NCBI GenBank assembly: GCA_008508345.1
Contig: QNGE01002425.1
Span: 51,165-115,164 of the forward strand
Length of the DNA stretch: 64,000 bases
Direction: 5' to 3'
Source: Paragonimus westermani
Taxonomy: Eukaryota; Platyhelminthes; Trematoda; Plagiorchiida; Troglotrematidae
Made by a program: the position numbers and the translations under genes. The notes beneath the pieces are model-generated. The model saw only the letters and a program-made list of their open reading frames with translations. It was not told the DNA's origin and ran no database searches. Positions 12,201 through 24,479 of the stretch are shown here, piece by piece. Position 1 is the stretch's first letter. Each line of letters starts with the position of its first letter.

Positions 12201-12883
12201 AACAGACGTTGGCTGTAAATTTTCCGAGACATCACGGCTCATCGAACTATTAGCTGCGGTATGCGCACAGTAACATCGCCCAGCTTGCTAAACTACGGAA
12301 TACCGAGGTCTACGAGAACGTAAGTGATGATGCTGGCCACTCTATTGCTGTGATCTACATATAAAACTCTGGAAGCACGGGAAGAGGAAAGCCTAAGAAA
12401 TCGGTTTGAAAGGGAAATGAGATTGAGGCGATGGTAACATTCCTGTGTTTATCTACGTTGCATTATTTGGTGGATAGGCCTGGCTGGTTTTTATGGAGCG
12501 AGTTTGGTCAAATGGTAGATTGCTAGTCGAACGGAAAGACAAGCTTATATTCACTCCAGGGCTGTCTCCAAGACGTTTACTTCTAAAGAGAAGGACTATA
12601 ATAGTTTTCATCAAAAACTTCGGCTGTGAAAGCCTATGCCGCAAGGCGGTTGCGGAGCGGAAATAGATTAAGTCTGTCAACTATCCAAAATAACAAATCG
12701 ATCGCCCAACATATCATCGAGATCTGCAGGTCTTCACAATAATTCAAAATGTAGATTTCCATTCACGGATTGCCAGAACACACAACAAACACTTCATGTG
12801 AGATTAGCTCAAGGTGACCTTTTAGCGTAGATGGATCGACAAAACGGCCATCAGAGACCAAGATGTAAGTGCACACTCCAGTC
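9250..12883. other. Spacer between inverted arms
   Basis: About 3.6 kb of unique-looking sequence. Apart from one protein-like open frame at 10421-10777, nothing is recognised on either strand. Confidence 0.5.
10421..10777 (+). CDS. Protein-like open frame, unknown (possible exon)
   Basis: The frame is open for 118 codons from just after a stop at 10418-10420; the first ATG is at 10469. The product is soluble-looking, with Trp-Trp, several acidic runs (EDV, MEDVP, GREEE) and few low-complexity stretches, unlike most open frames around it. No signal peptide, membrane segment or known domain is seen. It may be a single coding exon or a chance frame; an overlapping minus-strand frame (10409-10654) looks less protein-like. 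Confidence 0.25.
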   Translation, partial: DTATIAFSLNEPDNHEMEHVGWWQEDVCGKHLVHLGAQQRNLITNQPSAVETVLYLMEDVPDKPHDVSIVNLLNIVAHLFRKRGTKIADKLCLGREEEIPAHYEQISHGKRLDVQITA

Positions 12884-12941
12884 TATGGTTAAGTTAGATG
12901 ATCATAGGAACGCACTACATGAAACATGGGAGTCACTGGTC
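12884..12941 (-). repeat. Diverged continuation of the right inverted arm
   Basis: Counterpart of 9192-9249 at about 90 percent identity. It lacks the 25-bp insertion found beside the left arm. Confidence 0.75.
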
Positions 12942-13003
12942 AATTTAGTTAATTCCGGTAGGTTTAATGAACTGATCAAATAAGAAGACCAGGATAGATC
13001 CGG

Positions 13004-13243
13004 ATGCAGAGTAATGCGCAGCTAGACTGTGAAAAGTACAGCAGAGTATTTTGGAGTGACCGAATGGACTTCCGCCAAGATTGCTTCTCTTTTCCTGTCT
13101 TGTTCGACTGCTTAACACAGGAGTTAATGGGTGGCCGTCCATGTCACTCGCTGGATGGGAGCACTGATGTCCTTCCCTGTGAGCAAGCTATCCAGCCAGA
13201 CTATACTGATAACAAGGCAGAGGTGATTGACGAACTCACATAG
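13004..13243 (+). CDS. Second copy of the 79-codon unknown ORF
   Basis: Identical translation to the minus-strand ORF at 8865-9104, carried in the right inverted arm. It begins with ATG and has no recognised domain. Confidence 0.2.
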   Translation: MQSNAQLDCEKYSRVFWSDRMDFRQDCFSFPVLFDCLTQELMGGRPCHSLDGSTDVLPCEQAIQPDYTDNKAEVIDELT

Positions 13244-13583
13244 TGGTGAGTTACATTTCCAGTTCTGCCTAGTTAGACTGAGTGTTTTGCAGTTTCCAGG
13301 CGCAGAGTAAGCTCTCAGAGACCATGGAAATGGTGTTGCTCATAAAATGCATAGTGAAAGCATGAACGTTAGTTATCAGAAGGTACATTTGGGAAACTTG
13401 TTGAAGAAATAAATGTCATCTCTACCTCCCTTATAGCTTTGAACCAGGGCTTGCGCCACTTATAACCATGACTACTCACAACGGTTGCATGGCACGTGAA
13501 AATTCCTCACCGTTAATGCATCCCTGATGAAGAAGATGATCGTGGTCAAAATGATATTGAGTGAGGGGAAGAGCGGAGGAGGG

Positions 13584-13790
13584 TCAGGAAAGAATCGCCC
13601 AATTGTTCTTGTCCCAAAAATAGCCATCATTGGTTTCACTGGGAACCATGACACATTCGAGGTCAAACAAATGCATACGACTAGCAATATTCCGTAAAAA
13701 TGGGCAAAGGTTCCCAGCAGCCCACTGGAGATAAAATATCGCATCATTAAGCAGCATGACACAATGTATAGCATTATTGGACAAAACAAA
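13584..13790 (-). CDS. Second copy of the 68-codon unknown open frame
   Basis: Inverted counterpart of 8318-8524, with identical translation over the compared part. The same caveats apply. Confidence 0.15.
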   Translation of the reverse strand, partial: FVLSNNAIHCVMLLNDAIFYLQWAAGNLCPFLRNIASRMHLFDLECVMVPSETNDGYFWDKNNWAILS

Positions 13791-14385
13791 CTACAAAACA
13801 CGTCCCAATGATCTAATCCGTCCAACAGCATTTTATGCAACCGAAACTCTCCTATGATCAAACACCATACGTTGGAAACATATTGTAGATAATATCCCTG
13901 GCTGAGTCATACACATGAGAGTTTTTGCACCCTGTTCTCTGTGATGTTCTCCATACTCAGCGAAACATCCTAGACATCCACATTGACCGCAGCAGTGCCT
14001 GATCTGCCACTCGTCCGTACAGCACGCGTGTCATTTGCCGTAGTAAGTTTTATTCTCAGTTCCCATGCGAATGTCCAGATAATCAATCGTGTGTTCAGAA
14101 GTTCAGTGTTCAACTTCCGAATGATCTAGTCCACGTCTCCGGTGCATTCGAAACATATTGTAATAAACTGTATTTGCTGTTCTATACACAGTCCTGCTGC
14201 TCACGATTACTCAGTCATCATGATTTGACTGGCATTGTCAGTGTGGAACACCGTCATGTGACTGATTTCAATCACTGAGCTATGTCATCAGACTCGACTA
14301 ACCAGTTGTCTGTGCACTGTTGAAGCAAGTGCAAACCATTCTATACCATGTCTTTTTTGGTCCGTAGGTCGCGTGATCCTGACTG

Positions 14386-14386
14386 N
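14386..14386. other. Single-N contig join
   Basis: One N between the end of the right inverted arm and an (AT)n tract. Some scaffolders (SSPACE, for example) write a single n when the estimated gap is negative, meaning the contigs may overlap. Confidence 0.85.

Positions 14387-14421
<35 letters not shown>
14387..14421. repeat. (AT)n microsatellite
   Basis: About 17 uninterrupted AT units directly after the single N. It probably caused the contig break. Confidence 0.95.
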
Positions 14422-14422
<1 letters not shown>

Positions 14423-17400
14423 CGTGCAGTTGAAACCGAAACTGATGTTGTACTTCATACAGTGAGTGAAACGCGGGCAATGTACGGCTCGCTAAATGCA
14501 GGTATATTAAACAACAGAAAATTCTTTTTCCAGTAGATATGAGATTATTTGTCCATAGATCACTGTTAACGGAAATGACCTTGCAGAATGTTTTTCTTGT
14601 GATGTTCATTGAAGTGCTTGTGAGAGGTTTGTCTAGTAAATACGCCGATGCGTTTTTGCATTTAATTGGCCACACCCATGTGGTCACGTGCTGGATACGA
14701 CTGTATCGATTACAACTGCAAAACAGCCCGTCTGTCGGTCGTTTTCAGGTCATGCCATACCGTTTCTAGTTTTTGAGACATTGATTTCAGATTGGCCCTT
14801 GTAGAGCCGTCCTGTATAAATTACAAATCGTACACGATGCTCCTCACGTTTTTCGGTTTTAAAATGTATAGGTCGAAAGGATTAAAGAGAGAAAAGTCGT
14901 GCCGCACTATAAAAACGGCCGAAAAACGCAAAATTCTTCTGACAACGATATTGAAGGAGCAAAATCTGTAGTGAGCGCAGAAACCTTACCTAGTCTTGAC
15001 ATACACAGTGCATGAAAAACATCAGCATTTAACAAATAGATAACTTGCTGGTTAGCGGTGACAGTGAATTCTCGTTTTTAAGCGGCATGACACTATTTGT
15101 GGTTGTTCGATTAGACTGAAATTAACGGCACTGATCGGTACAGAAGGCGTGCAACTGACCGAACGATAGTGAATACTTTTTCATACAACTTTGTTGGATA
15201 AAGTATGCATAAACCAAACTTATAGATGCGTTCATGCTGGTGCGGTTTCTGTCCGTTCTTTCGACATTTTTGAACAAGCAATATGGACGAAAGCAGGTAG
15301 CAAATGCCAGTCAATATTCGTCAGACTCGGAAATACACGTATTTACCAAGGAATTGTTTCTGCACTTTTGCCCCCTATGACTCGGGAGACCTCTGCTTAA
15401 CGTTGACCATTTTGGATGAAAATACCGGGTCTTCTAAAATTTTGTTAAATCAAATAAACTTGAGGCGTACAAAGCATGAAAGCTGAAGGACATATGCTAC
15501 CCACCGAAAACAGAAGCCTTCTCAAAGAGACCTGTGAGAAATATGACAATTACGACGAATGTTCATAAGTCTCTGAAAACGTACGTATCCCAACTGACTG
15601 TTCAGATCTATTTTTACTGAATACCACGTGAAGTCGGCTAGGTACAGTGAGCTCACTGGAACACGAACACGGAGTTTGCAATTCCTGTTAGTTCGGGCCA
15701 GACAAATGACGGTGCAGACTATAAAGTAGTGCATATATTACGTATATGCCATCTTTTAGCAGATGCGTTAGTTCCATTAAGGACGCGCTCAATAAATTTG
15801 AACTTAAAATTCTTTCGCTAACGCTCACACTTTGTGTACCATTTAGTAGAGGTAACCAAGCATTTGGGTAATACTGTCGCTATGGCAGCCAGAACTTACT
15901 GGCATCAGCTTTTGCTGATTCTGTGCTGTCTAGCTTCCGAAGAACTTGCAGTCATACGCTACGCTTTCTAGAGACGTTCACTAAGGTGACGCTAACATAC
16001 GAAAGCACTATCGGTAGTTCCTTGTTTCAGAACTCCGGCTGACTCGGTTGGATCAGCGTGCTTGCTTGGACGTGTTGATACAGCTCGACATATTAGACTG
16101 GATAAAATTTCATCGCAATGTAAAAATAACTGATTGGCTAGTTTCCGTAACTATCTCAACTAAAAGTGTACTTCTGATTTCTTTTGCAGCAATCTATTAG
16201 AAACGGAAATGGTTTTGTCTCTAGCAACAACCAATCACTCAATTGTCTATCTGTTCACTCAGACACGGATGGGAGATTTTACAAATGAATACAAGTCTTA
16301 CCTAACTACACTTTTTCGTTTCTCACTGATTAGCCATACTATCCTTGTTCTGTACTAACCAGTTAAAATGCAACTAACTGATCTTTAGTGAATCTGTCAT
16401 TGGTTACACATATATCTTCCACCATAATTTCACTGCACAAATTCCACGCTGCGTTTCAATTTCAGCTGCCTCCTCGTGTACATCTATATATCCAGTCACT
16501 GGATGTTCAGATGAAATGCAAGAATACCGTACAATCAGATGCGGACGATTTTAGATGCATAAAGCATATTGGCTTAAAGTTGGCTGGCACGGCTGAAAAA
16601 CGATACTATAAAGCCGAGAAATATCACATATGGTTCGTATATTATGGCATAACCTTGTAAAGGTGCGAAACAGCTAGGAGTTTATGTTTATGCAAAAGAT
16701 ATGTTGATTAATGATGTGCATTGTAAGTTCGCTACATAAAAAATCTCGTTGTTCACATTCAGTTTTTGAGCTTAAATCGAACAGGAGTGTATGTGATATC
16801 GTTCGCGGTCTGCACGTCTTTCCATATGGATCACTCATCTGGACTACAAATGAACCTAGGGAAAGCTTTCCTGATAAGTTACGGAACAAAATTTCGTAGG
16901 CTCCTCCGGGTTGCGGAGGCGGCATCAATTTACAGGTGGAAGACACTCCTTTGCGAACAGGAAGACTGGTTTATCAGTACCAGATTAGACTGGTATTTGG
17001 TGCGCATTGAACTGTTTAGGTATGTGGTGGTTTCACAACGTCCACTTAACTTTGTCATATAAACCCAATATGTACCCAATATGTACTTGACATGAGATAC
17101 AGGGAGATGTGTTCGAGAGATACATTGTACGAATTATTGTTTCTGACTTCTCCCCTCAAATTTGCTACCAGGAAGAGTTGTCTTACGTACGCTTGTAGAA
17201 TAAGACTAAACCTTATAAGGTACACTTAACAGAAACAACAGAGAATTACGTATATGACCATTCACTTTAGCAAGTAGGCCATTCACATCTTGTCCCGTTC
17301 AAATACCACAGGTTCAATGGCCAACTGCAGCACGCTGGTTCAGGCAATTGTGGGACAGTATGCTTCAGCCAAAAATGACACAAATCTTTTATGGAATTGG

Positions 17401-19434
17401 GATTTGGTAGGCATGTTTCGTTGACATGGACCCTATTCTAACAGATTCACATTGCCATTTTCTGAAACCGAGATGAATTCAGTTGTATTTTCTGTAGATT
17501 AATAATTACAATAAGATCAATAACCGTCTGTTTTAGCGAGCCTGGATTTAGTGTAACATGTTCCACCTTCAGGTGACAGTATGGATTTGGCAGGAAACCG
17601 AGAGTAGTTGAATGATTGTATGGATATAACTTCTCTCAGGATTTTGTCCGTGCAACTGAACAGATAGAAACGTTTCGTGTTTTATTTGGTTGTTCAATTT
17701 AATTGGGAGATAAAAAACATACAACCACAGTTTGAACACATTACAAATAACGCTGACGATACTCAACCCGAGTCAATTATTTATCGAAATAACTCAGCGA
17801 ATAGAAAATATGTTTGGCTTGTGCATTGAGACACTAAAACCGAAGTGTATTTCATAACAGAATCTCTTCGCTGATCCACTCATTCAATCAAAATGCATAA
17901 AAAGAGAGGGATTAGCAAGAAGAATAAAGTTTATCTTAATACAAAAAAATCAAACAAGCAAGAAGTAAAGTTACAAGTCTTACGTCATCTCTTTCAAAAA
18001 TTCAGAGTTATGTTGTCAAGGTTTGAGTATAACGGTTTGTCTACTACAATCTTATTCAACTGTTTCTGTAAAACTATTGCTAAGACGGAATAGATGCTGT
18101 GTAGTCTATATTCGCTATGAATAAGCTTGAATGTTTGTTGGTATGGATCATGTGGTTCAGAAATAATCGTCCCTTCACCAGTCAATTAGACAGTGCCCAT
18201 TGTACTTACAGGGATGATAAGCGTCTATTTGGCTTTCGACCAAATGCACGGTAGACTGATTGTTTTGCGAAAATGAATAGCGTACCTTCTTTTTATTCCC
18301 ACACTACTGGTAAACATCTCTTTCTTTCTTTGTTCTCCCCCTCGTTCTCTCTATGTTCTGTTGTAGTCGATATGGTCAACTCGTTGTGTTCTTTGTCTTC
18401 CTGACTTTGCAATCATCACTTTTGGAGTTTTAAGCTGGCTTTCATTAATCACCCATTGAATTCGCTCTTTCACGTTCAAATACTTCAAAATGTGAATATG
18501 TTTCCAAAAAACTATCTGATTATCCCTCTTCGCTGTTTCCTCGGTCTTCTCGAAACCTTCTTCAGCCTGTGTCCGTTTTGTATCGTCTACGTATAGGTGC
18601 ACTCCCAATGGTGTACGTTGTCTCCGGTGTGAATATCTGTTCACAAAGTGAAAGAACGCTCAGTACAGTGGGACAAAAGAAAACTGGCGTCCTGTGTGTA
18701 GATGGTGGAGCAACTATATCGGTGTGTTGTATAACGTGCGGTTTTGCTTGTGGGTAGTATAGAGAGACTCAAATATACAGAAACCAAACGGCATGTCTCA
18801 ACGCCAGAAAGACTAGGAGCTGAAACCGGCCATTGGAAACGTGTATATGCACTGTGCGGGATGGGTCAACTGAGTGACTGGCAATCCTTTGGCGTGGATG
18901 TGAATATAGGTCAACCTAGCAAAGTAGTGTTTGTGTTCAGTTACTTTGTAATTGAGGTTCGACAATAAGCATCTTCTCAGACTAATCGTTTTTGAGGTTG
19001 AAACAGTGAATTAAGTAGTTAGGGTTTGGAAAACAGAAGGACACTGAATGTGTGGTCAGAAACATAACGTGATTTGTCACAGCTTGTAAAATATCCAGAA
19101 GAACTAACCTGAAAGGAAACAGACCGTCGCATTTGGGCAAAACTGCTCATGGGAAGAAAACAGCAAAACAGCATTATCATCGATAGACATCCTAACAGTA
19201 AACAAAATGTTCAGTTGAATGCTGACGTAAACATAGACACAAACATCACACAAAAATGGAACGCAACGCCTCTTATTCGTGTGAATAAACAAACTTAGGT
19301 TGGAAGTATACGTTCTGTTTGTAAGATACCCTGAAATTGTTTAAAAGCGGAGTTTACTTGATTCAGTTTTCAGTTTCCGGAGAATGGCATGCATACCCTT
19401 TGAGTTATATTATACAGACAAGTAATATTTCTTG
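14422..19434. other. Gene-free 5-kb stretch, nothing recognised
   Basis: No known family, RNA gene or clear repeat is seen. A 90-codon frame at 16388-16660 starts at a non-ATG codon and has no motif. A small tandem of CCCAATATGTA occurs near 17066-17087. Confidence 0.45.
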
Positions 19435-20820
19435 CCACAGCTTCATGAGTACAGGATGGACCCAGAAAACCTCATGATTCGTTTCCAACGGTGACAGGTG
19501 GTCTTTTTCTTAAATCGCAACGATAATTATAATTCCTTATGCTAAAAAATCACCTATGATCATTACTCTGATGACCTTGTTACAAGGGAGCTGTTTGTCC
19601 AGTTAATAATTTGAATTAAACAGGCTTACTACTTCACACAATACACGGACTCCATCAGTCGTGAATTCCTGGCTTGTCAGCTATATTCCAGTTATGTTAA
19701 CGTTGGTCCGACGTCAGTATCACGTGGCTCCTCCTGTATGTTTGTGTGTGTGTGCTGATGTCCTTCAGAAAGGAACACTCGTTCTTGTGGTACAGCAGTA
19801 GTGGTCTGTAAGACTCCGAATATGTACATATTGTCCAATAATTGTTTCTGCCGACAGTAATATACGTTGAGTCCACATCCACACACAGTGGTGCAGCTAT
19901 GCTATAGCCAAACAAACGCATACACACAGAGCAAGAATAGAGTAATTGATCCATCATTTTACCATGGTATTCACTCAGGTTCAGACTTCCTTACCCACCA
20001 TGTAGAGTACAACTGCCGCAATGAGTGATAACGTATTCATATCAACATTTACTTTATCAGCAAATATTGTATGATGTAAATGAATGTGAACAGATGAGAA
20101 TTTGTGAACCAGCCAGGCGATCGATCACCCATGTCATCTACTGCGTTATCCAATTCTCGGTTGACCTAAATACATACACCGGCTGATAGGTCACAGGTGG
20201 GTTTTGCATAAATTACAGCTACCTGCATCGGACTATTCTACATCACACCAGAACGTAATGGGAAACTAGACAGAACAGACTGCATTAGAGATCTGTTTGC
20301 ATGTCATCGATTTGGCAAATTATTCCTCGAAGCAGAACGATATCTAATACGTACATCTGTTTGAAAACTGATCAGCAATTAAGCAGCGTGCATTAGCGTT
20401 GAAGTATAGATCTGTTAGTGTGGTTCTCTTGACAATTAAAGCAAGAAGTTTAATTTTTTGTTCACTTCATCAGGACAGCAAGTACGCATGTGTTAAGAGA
20501 TGTGAGCACTGCTTGTCAGTGGCTTATTAAGACAAAGGGAATTTAAGCAGGTTTATCAGCAAGCATGGCAATCTTCATAGCGCTCCGATCAATTCTTTCG
20601 GCCTGTTCTTAGTTAGTCCTGCGTTCAAACCGTTGGTGATCAATACAGCCTTGTTGGTCAAACAAGGACAACTGTTTCTAGATGCACAAAAGGGAAAACC
20701 TCATATTCGTCGTTTTGGTGTTTTGGGATAACTTCTTCACACCTACTTTCTAATAATTCTGATGAGTAGTCGGGGATTTGGTTTATTTTCACGTTGACCA
20801 TCACTCACATTTGATCGCAG
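19435..20820 (+). repeat. Direct repeat, copy 1 (1,386 bp)
   Basis: Identical wherever compared to 20912-22297 at a constant offset of 1,477 bp. The copy ends exactly at the single N at 20821, inside a SINE sequence (GACCATCACTCACATTTGATC...). Its left edge (19434/19435) is abrupt, with no shared flank. No coding potential is recognised; the short minus-strand frames (19692-19957) contain a GT-rich tract. Confidence 0.95.
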
Positions 20821-20821
20821 N
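20821..20821. other. Single-N contig join
   Basis: One N between the two copies of the 1,386-bp direct repeat. The upstream contig ends within a dispersed SINE, a typical place for assembly to stop. Confidence 0.9.
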
Positions 20822-20911
20822 AAGTTGCTACCCAAGTAGCAAAAATCCCCGCAGCCATTCACAGTGTCTCCAGCGATGCGAATTTCGGGTGGAGGTACAC
20901 AAGCAGCACCT
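20822..20911 (+). other. 90-bp leader unique to the second contig
   Basis: The only sequence separating the join from copy 2 of the direct repeat. It has no counterpart before copy 1 and may be allelic sequence or a contig-end error. Confidence 0.5.
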
Positions 20912-22297
20912 CCACAGCTTCATGAGTACAGGATGGACCCAGAAAACCTCATGATTCGTTTCCAACGGTGACAGGTGGTCTTTTTCTTAAATCGCAACGA
21001 TAATTATAATTCCTTATGCTAAAAAATCACCTATGATCATTACTCTGATGACCTTGTTACAAGGGAGCTGTTTGTCCAGTTAATAATTTGAATTAAACAG
21101 GCTTACTACTTCACACAATACACGGACTCCATCAGTCGTGAATTCCTGGCTTGTCAGCTATATTCCAGTTATGTTAACGTTGGTCCGACGTCAGTATCAC
21201 GTGGCTCCTCCTGTATGTTTGTGTGTGTGTGCTGATGTCCTTCAGAAAGGAACACTCGTTCTTGTGGTACAGCAGTAGTGGTCTGTAAGACTCCGAATAT
21301 GTACATATTGTCCAATAATTGTTTCTGCCGACAGTAATATACGTTGAGTCCACATCCACACACAGTGGTGCAGCTATGCTATAGCCAAACAAACGCATAC
21401 ACACAGAGCAAGAATAGAGTAATTGATCCATCATTTTACCATGGTATTCACTCAGGTTCAGACTTCCTTACCCACCATGTAGAGTACAACTGCCGCAATG
21501 AGTGATAACGTATTCATATCAACATTTACTTTATCAGCAAATATTGTATGATGTAAATGAATGTGAACAGATGAGAATTTGTGAACCAGCCAGGCGATCG
21601 ATCACCCATGTCATCTACTGCGTTATCCAATTCTCGGTTGACCTAAATACATACACCGGCTGATAGGTCACAGGTGGGTTTTGCATAAATTACAGCTACC
21701 TGCATCGGACTATTCTACATCACACCAGAACGTAATGGGAAACTAGACAGAACAGACTGCATTAGAGATCTGTTTGCATGTCATCGATTTGGCAAATTAT
21801 TCCTCGAAGCAGAACGATATCTAATACGTACATCTGTTTGAAAACTGATCAGCAATTAAGCAGCGTGCATTAGCGTTGAAGTATAGATCTGTTAGTGTGG
21901 TTCTCTTGACAATTAAAGCAAGAAGTTTAATTTTTTGTTCACTTCATCAGGACAGCAAGTACGCATGTGTTAAGAGATGTGAGCACTGCTTGTCAGTGGC
22001 TTATTAAGACAAAGGGAATTTAAGCAGGTTTATCAGCAAGCATGGCAATCTTCATAGCGCTCCGATCAATTCTTTCGGCCTGTTCTTAGTTAGTCCTGCG
22101 TTCAAACCGTTGGTGATCAATACAGCCTTGTTGGTCAAACAAGGACAACTGTTTCTAGATGCACAAAAGGGAAAACCTCATATTCGTCGTTTTGGTGTTT
22201 TGGGATAACTTCTTCACACCTACTTTCTAATAATTCTGATGAGTAGTCGGGGATTTGGTTTATTTTCACGTTGACCATCACTCACATTTGATCGCAG
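20912..22297 (+). repeat. Direct repeat, copy 2 (1,386 bp)
   Basis: Identical to 19435-20820 wherever compared. Unlike copy 1 it runs on into a longer SINE (to about 22402), as expected if this is the single true locus. Confidence 0.95.
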
Positions 22298-22402
22298 TCT
22301 TCGTATTCAAATAGACTTTCCAGCCAGCCTCTTTCGAAAAGAAGCACTAGACTCGAGTTTCGCTCTCATTAGAGCTCGTGCGGTATTTACTTGCAACACC
22401 GG
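22273..22402 (-). repeat. SINE family A, truncated copy
   Basis: The sequence from GACCATCACTCACATTTGATC through GCACTAGACTCGAG to AGAGCTCGT matches 34951-35080 with few differences. The tRNA-like head is lost: similarity fades after TTGCAACACCGG. The minus strand is the sense strand, judged by the tRNA-like head in the fuller copy. It adjoins the decayed LINE reverse transcriptase. Confidence 0.85.
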
Positions 22403-22800
22403 TTAGTATTATGGTCAAATATATGCTAAATGAGGTCGTGACTAAGACTCAACTCCACCTCACAGCCGTGACAATATCAGTCATCAGAGATGGATGCAAC
22501 ATTCTGAATAAATTGACGAAGTTACCTGGATATCAAAACCCACCAAGCACCATCCACGATGCATCGTCACTCACGGAATCGAACACATTGGTGGGGTTCA
22601 TGAAGAAGGTGTACAGTGGCTGATTGCATCTACAACACTTATTCGGGATCTGTGGAGCAATGAACACTAGGTCGATGATGCTGCGACCCACCCGAAATCC
22701 ACACTGCTCCCCGGGAACACTGGTCTCCAAAACTTCCGCATTCAGACGATTCGGCAGAATGCCAGTTAGCATCTACTCAGCATAACTCAATAGACAAACG
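22400..22800 (-). pseudogene. LINE reverse-transcriptase remnant
   Basis: The minus-strand translation carries the order of motifs found in non-LTR reverse transcriptases. There is a GILPNRLN block, then EQCGFRVGRS followed by IIDLVF (usually ESQCGFR...GTIDMIF), then a degraded KAFDTV-type box reading NVFDSV, then GNFVNLFRML, and finally TTSFSIYLT (the region after GVKQGCVLAP). There are in-frame stops. A short deletion removes most of the KQGC segment, and the catalytic YADD region is missing downstream, where the SINE begins. It cannot encode an active enzyme. It is on the same strand as the linker and endonuclease remnants upstream and is probably the same element. Confidence 0.75.
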
Positions 22801-23289
22801 CCTCAGGAACTGTCAGTGTTTTGTTTGCTGTCGTCACCTTTGAACAAAGTTACTATCAGGGCACACCTGATCTCCCGTGGTACTTTTTACTGCTTCCGGA
22901 TGGAGTGAACCAACTGGAGCAGAACGCGTTCGACCGTAAGTTTGTCATTCTTCACGACTTCACTTGGCAATCCATGGTCACTGAATCTCTTCCGTCTTCC
23001 AGTCGTCCAGTAGTCCTTTGCACATCTACCAAGTCCGGAGTGTGAGCTAGTGGAGCTTTGACAGCTTTTTGTAGCAGGCTGCTCACGGTCATCCAGTCAA
23101 CGGTAGCAGGACGATTTCGTAGGCTATCGAAGTGTTTGCGTCAGAATTTCATGACGTTTTCTGCCTGGGTGCACGAAAAGCTGTTGTTCACGTCAATCAG
23201 TGGTTTTGTATGCTGGACGAATTGGTCAAAATTCGTTGGAAGCGATTTGCAGAACCACTTGTGTTGTAGATGGTCAGCGCAGATTTGCA

Positions 23290-23475
23290 TCAACTCACCG
23301 TGCCTCCGTGAAACCGTTCGGCAAGTTGAATTTAATATCTCGGAATGTCGTCCTCTTGTCTTCATTGTTCGGGTCCATTGTGGAGATAACAAACGCTGTA
23401 CCCTTCTCTCATAGGAAGTTGGAGATGGCTGAATTGTTGTCGTCGAACCAGTCCGATCGTTCCAGGCCTTGAATA
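23290..23475 (-). pseudogene. LINE linker remnant between endonuclease and RT
   Basis: The minus-strand translation includes SDWFDDNNSAISNFL, a motif typical of the linker joining the endonuclease and reverse-transcriptase domains in this kind of LINE (usually DWFDEND...I). It then hits a stop and continues in a decayed frame. Its place between the endonuclease (23.76-24.38 kb) and RT (22.4-22.8 kb) remnants fits a single old element. 22.80-23.29 kb has no clear motif. Confidence 0.6.
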
Positions 23476-23758
23476 CTTAACAACTTCATCGTTGCTGCCT
23501 CGATCTTTTCCCCAAAGTGTTGTCACATACCGTTAGGGTTAGTGGATGTGCGGGTGTTTTTCAGACGAATAAGAACTGCACGCTGAAGTGCTGCTCTTGT
23601 ATTTGAGTCCTGCAATTGTTTAACACCCAGTTTCTACCGATACCCGAATGACATAAAGTAAACATGTTTTGCAAGCATGAATAACCAATCTGGTCCTAAC
23701 CAACCAATAATTCTGCCACCACTCTTTTCAAGTATTCAAGCAAACGACGATGGCCGTT

Positions 23759-24380
23759 TCATGGGTGCGTCCACTCTGTGATATCGTCCACATCCAATTG
23801 GAATCGGGCGTTTGTGACAGCTAGCTCGTGAGTAGCACACAGGCGGATCAGACGACCAACGTCCTCATTGATAACACCAACGCCGTCGTGTGTGTGGACT
23901 TTCAGCCAAGCTTTTGAGTCGCGGTCAACTGGCGTGTTCAAATTGCCCAGAGTAGGCAGTGGGTCACGTACCAGTGTCAAGCGGATTTTGGCGGATGGTT
24001 GATTACATAACTGACCCTCTGTGTCGTTACTGTGACGCATAATTGGATCGTAACCAATAAGAATTCATGCAGACTTACTTCTGCCAATTTCGCAGGCGCC
24101 TGGATATGATTCGAGGGTTGGTGCAGCTATTGAGAAACGGACATCATGCTCTCGCGTGCATTGTTTCGGCAGAGGATGTACACAGCAGATTCACTCAGTT
24201 ACTAATCTTGGTCTAAAAGCTCAGTCTCACTCAAGGTTTTGATGTCATAGTGTCTCAGTTTCATGGCGATCAATGCGGTGCGGTATTCTGATCACCCGGT
24301 GCTGCATCGATCCATCAGCTTAAGCACATTCCCTCTGCCAACGTAACACGTTCTGAGCTCAAACAGGGGCCTCATTCTGA
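23759..24380 (-). pseudogene. LINE apurinic-type endonuclease, older copy
   Basis: Clearly homologous, block by block, to the better copy at 24480-25220. The counterparts of the WNVRTLLDRC start, the LSETRL catalytic-Glu box (LSETEL), the DDT...QL block, the GDLNARVG box (GNLNTPV), the H-ELA block and the final WTHP are all present in order. Several stops and substitutions break it, and the catalytic Asp of GDLN is changed to Asn. The family is the EEP (exonuclease-endonuclease-phosphatase) domain, which nicks target DNA to prime LINE integration. Confidence 0.75.
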
Positions 24381-24479
24381 CCAATGGGATCTCAGCTTAA
24401 GTCTCTGATTCAACAGCCTGACCTGTGGAACAAACGAAAATATGATTTCATCGAGGACTCCTACCTGACCTGTAGATTA

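Larger units (their letters stand above)
12942..14385 (-). repeat. Right arm of the 1,444-bp inverted repeat
   Basis: Exact reverse complement of 7723-9166 wherever compared, including four open frames that translate identically. Its outer end coincides with a single N at 14386, followed by (AT)n. An identical arm ending exactly at a contig edge could be a very recent duplication, gene conversion, or a misassembly. Confidence 0.9.

Noticed and set aside
19697..21434. Pairs of identical 64- and 86-codon minus-strand frames
   Set aside because: They are identical only because the 1,386-bp repeat is duplicated; composition includes a GT tract and there is no domain.
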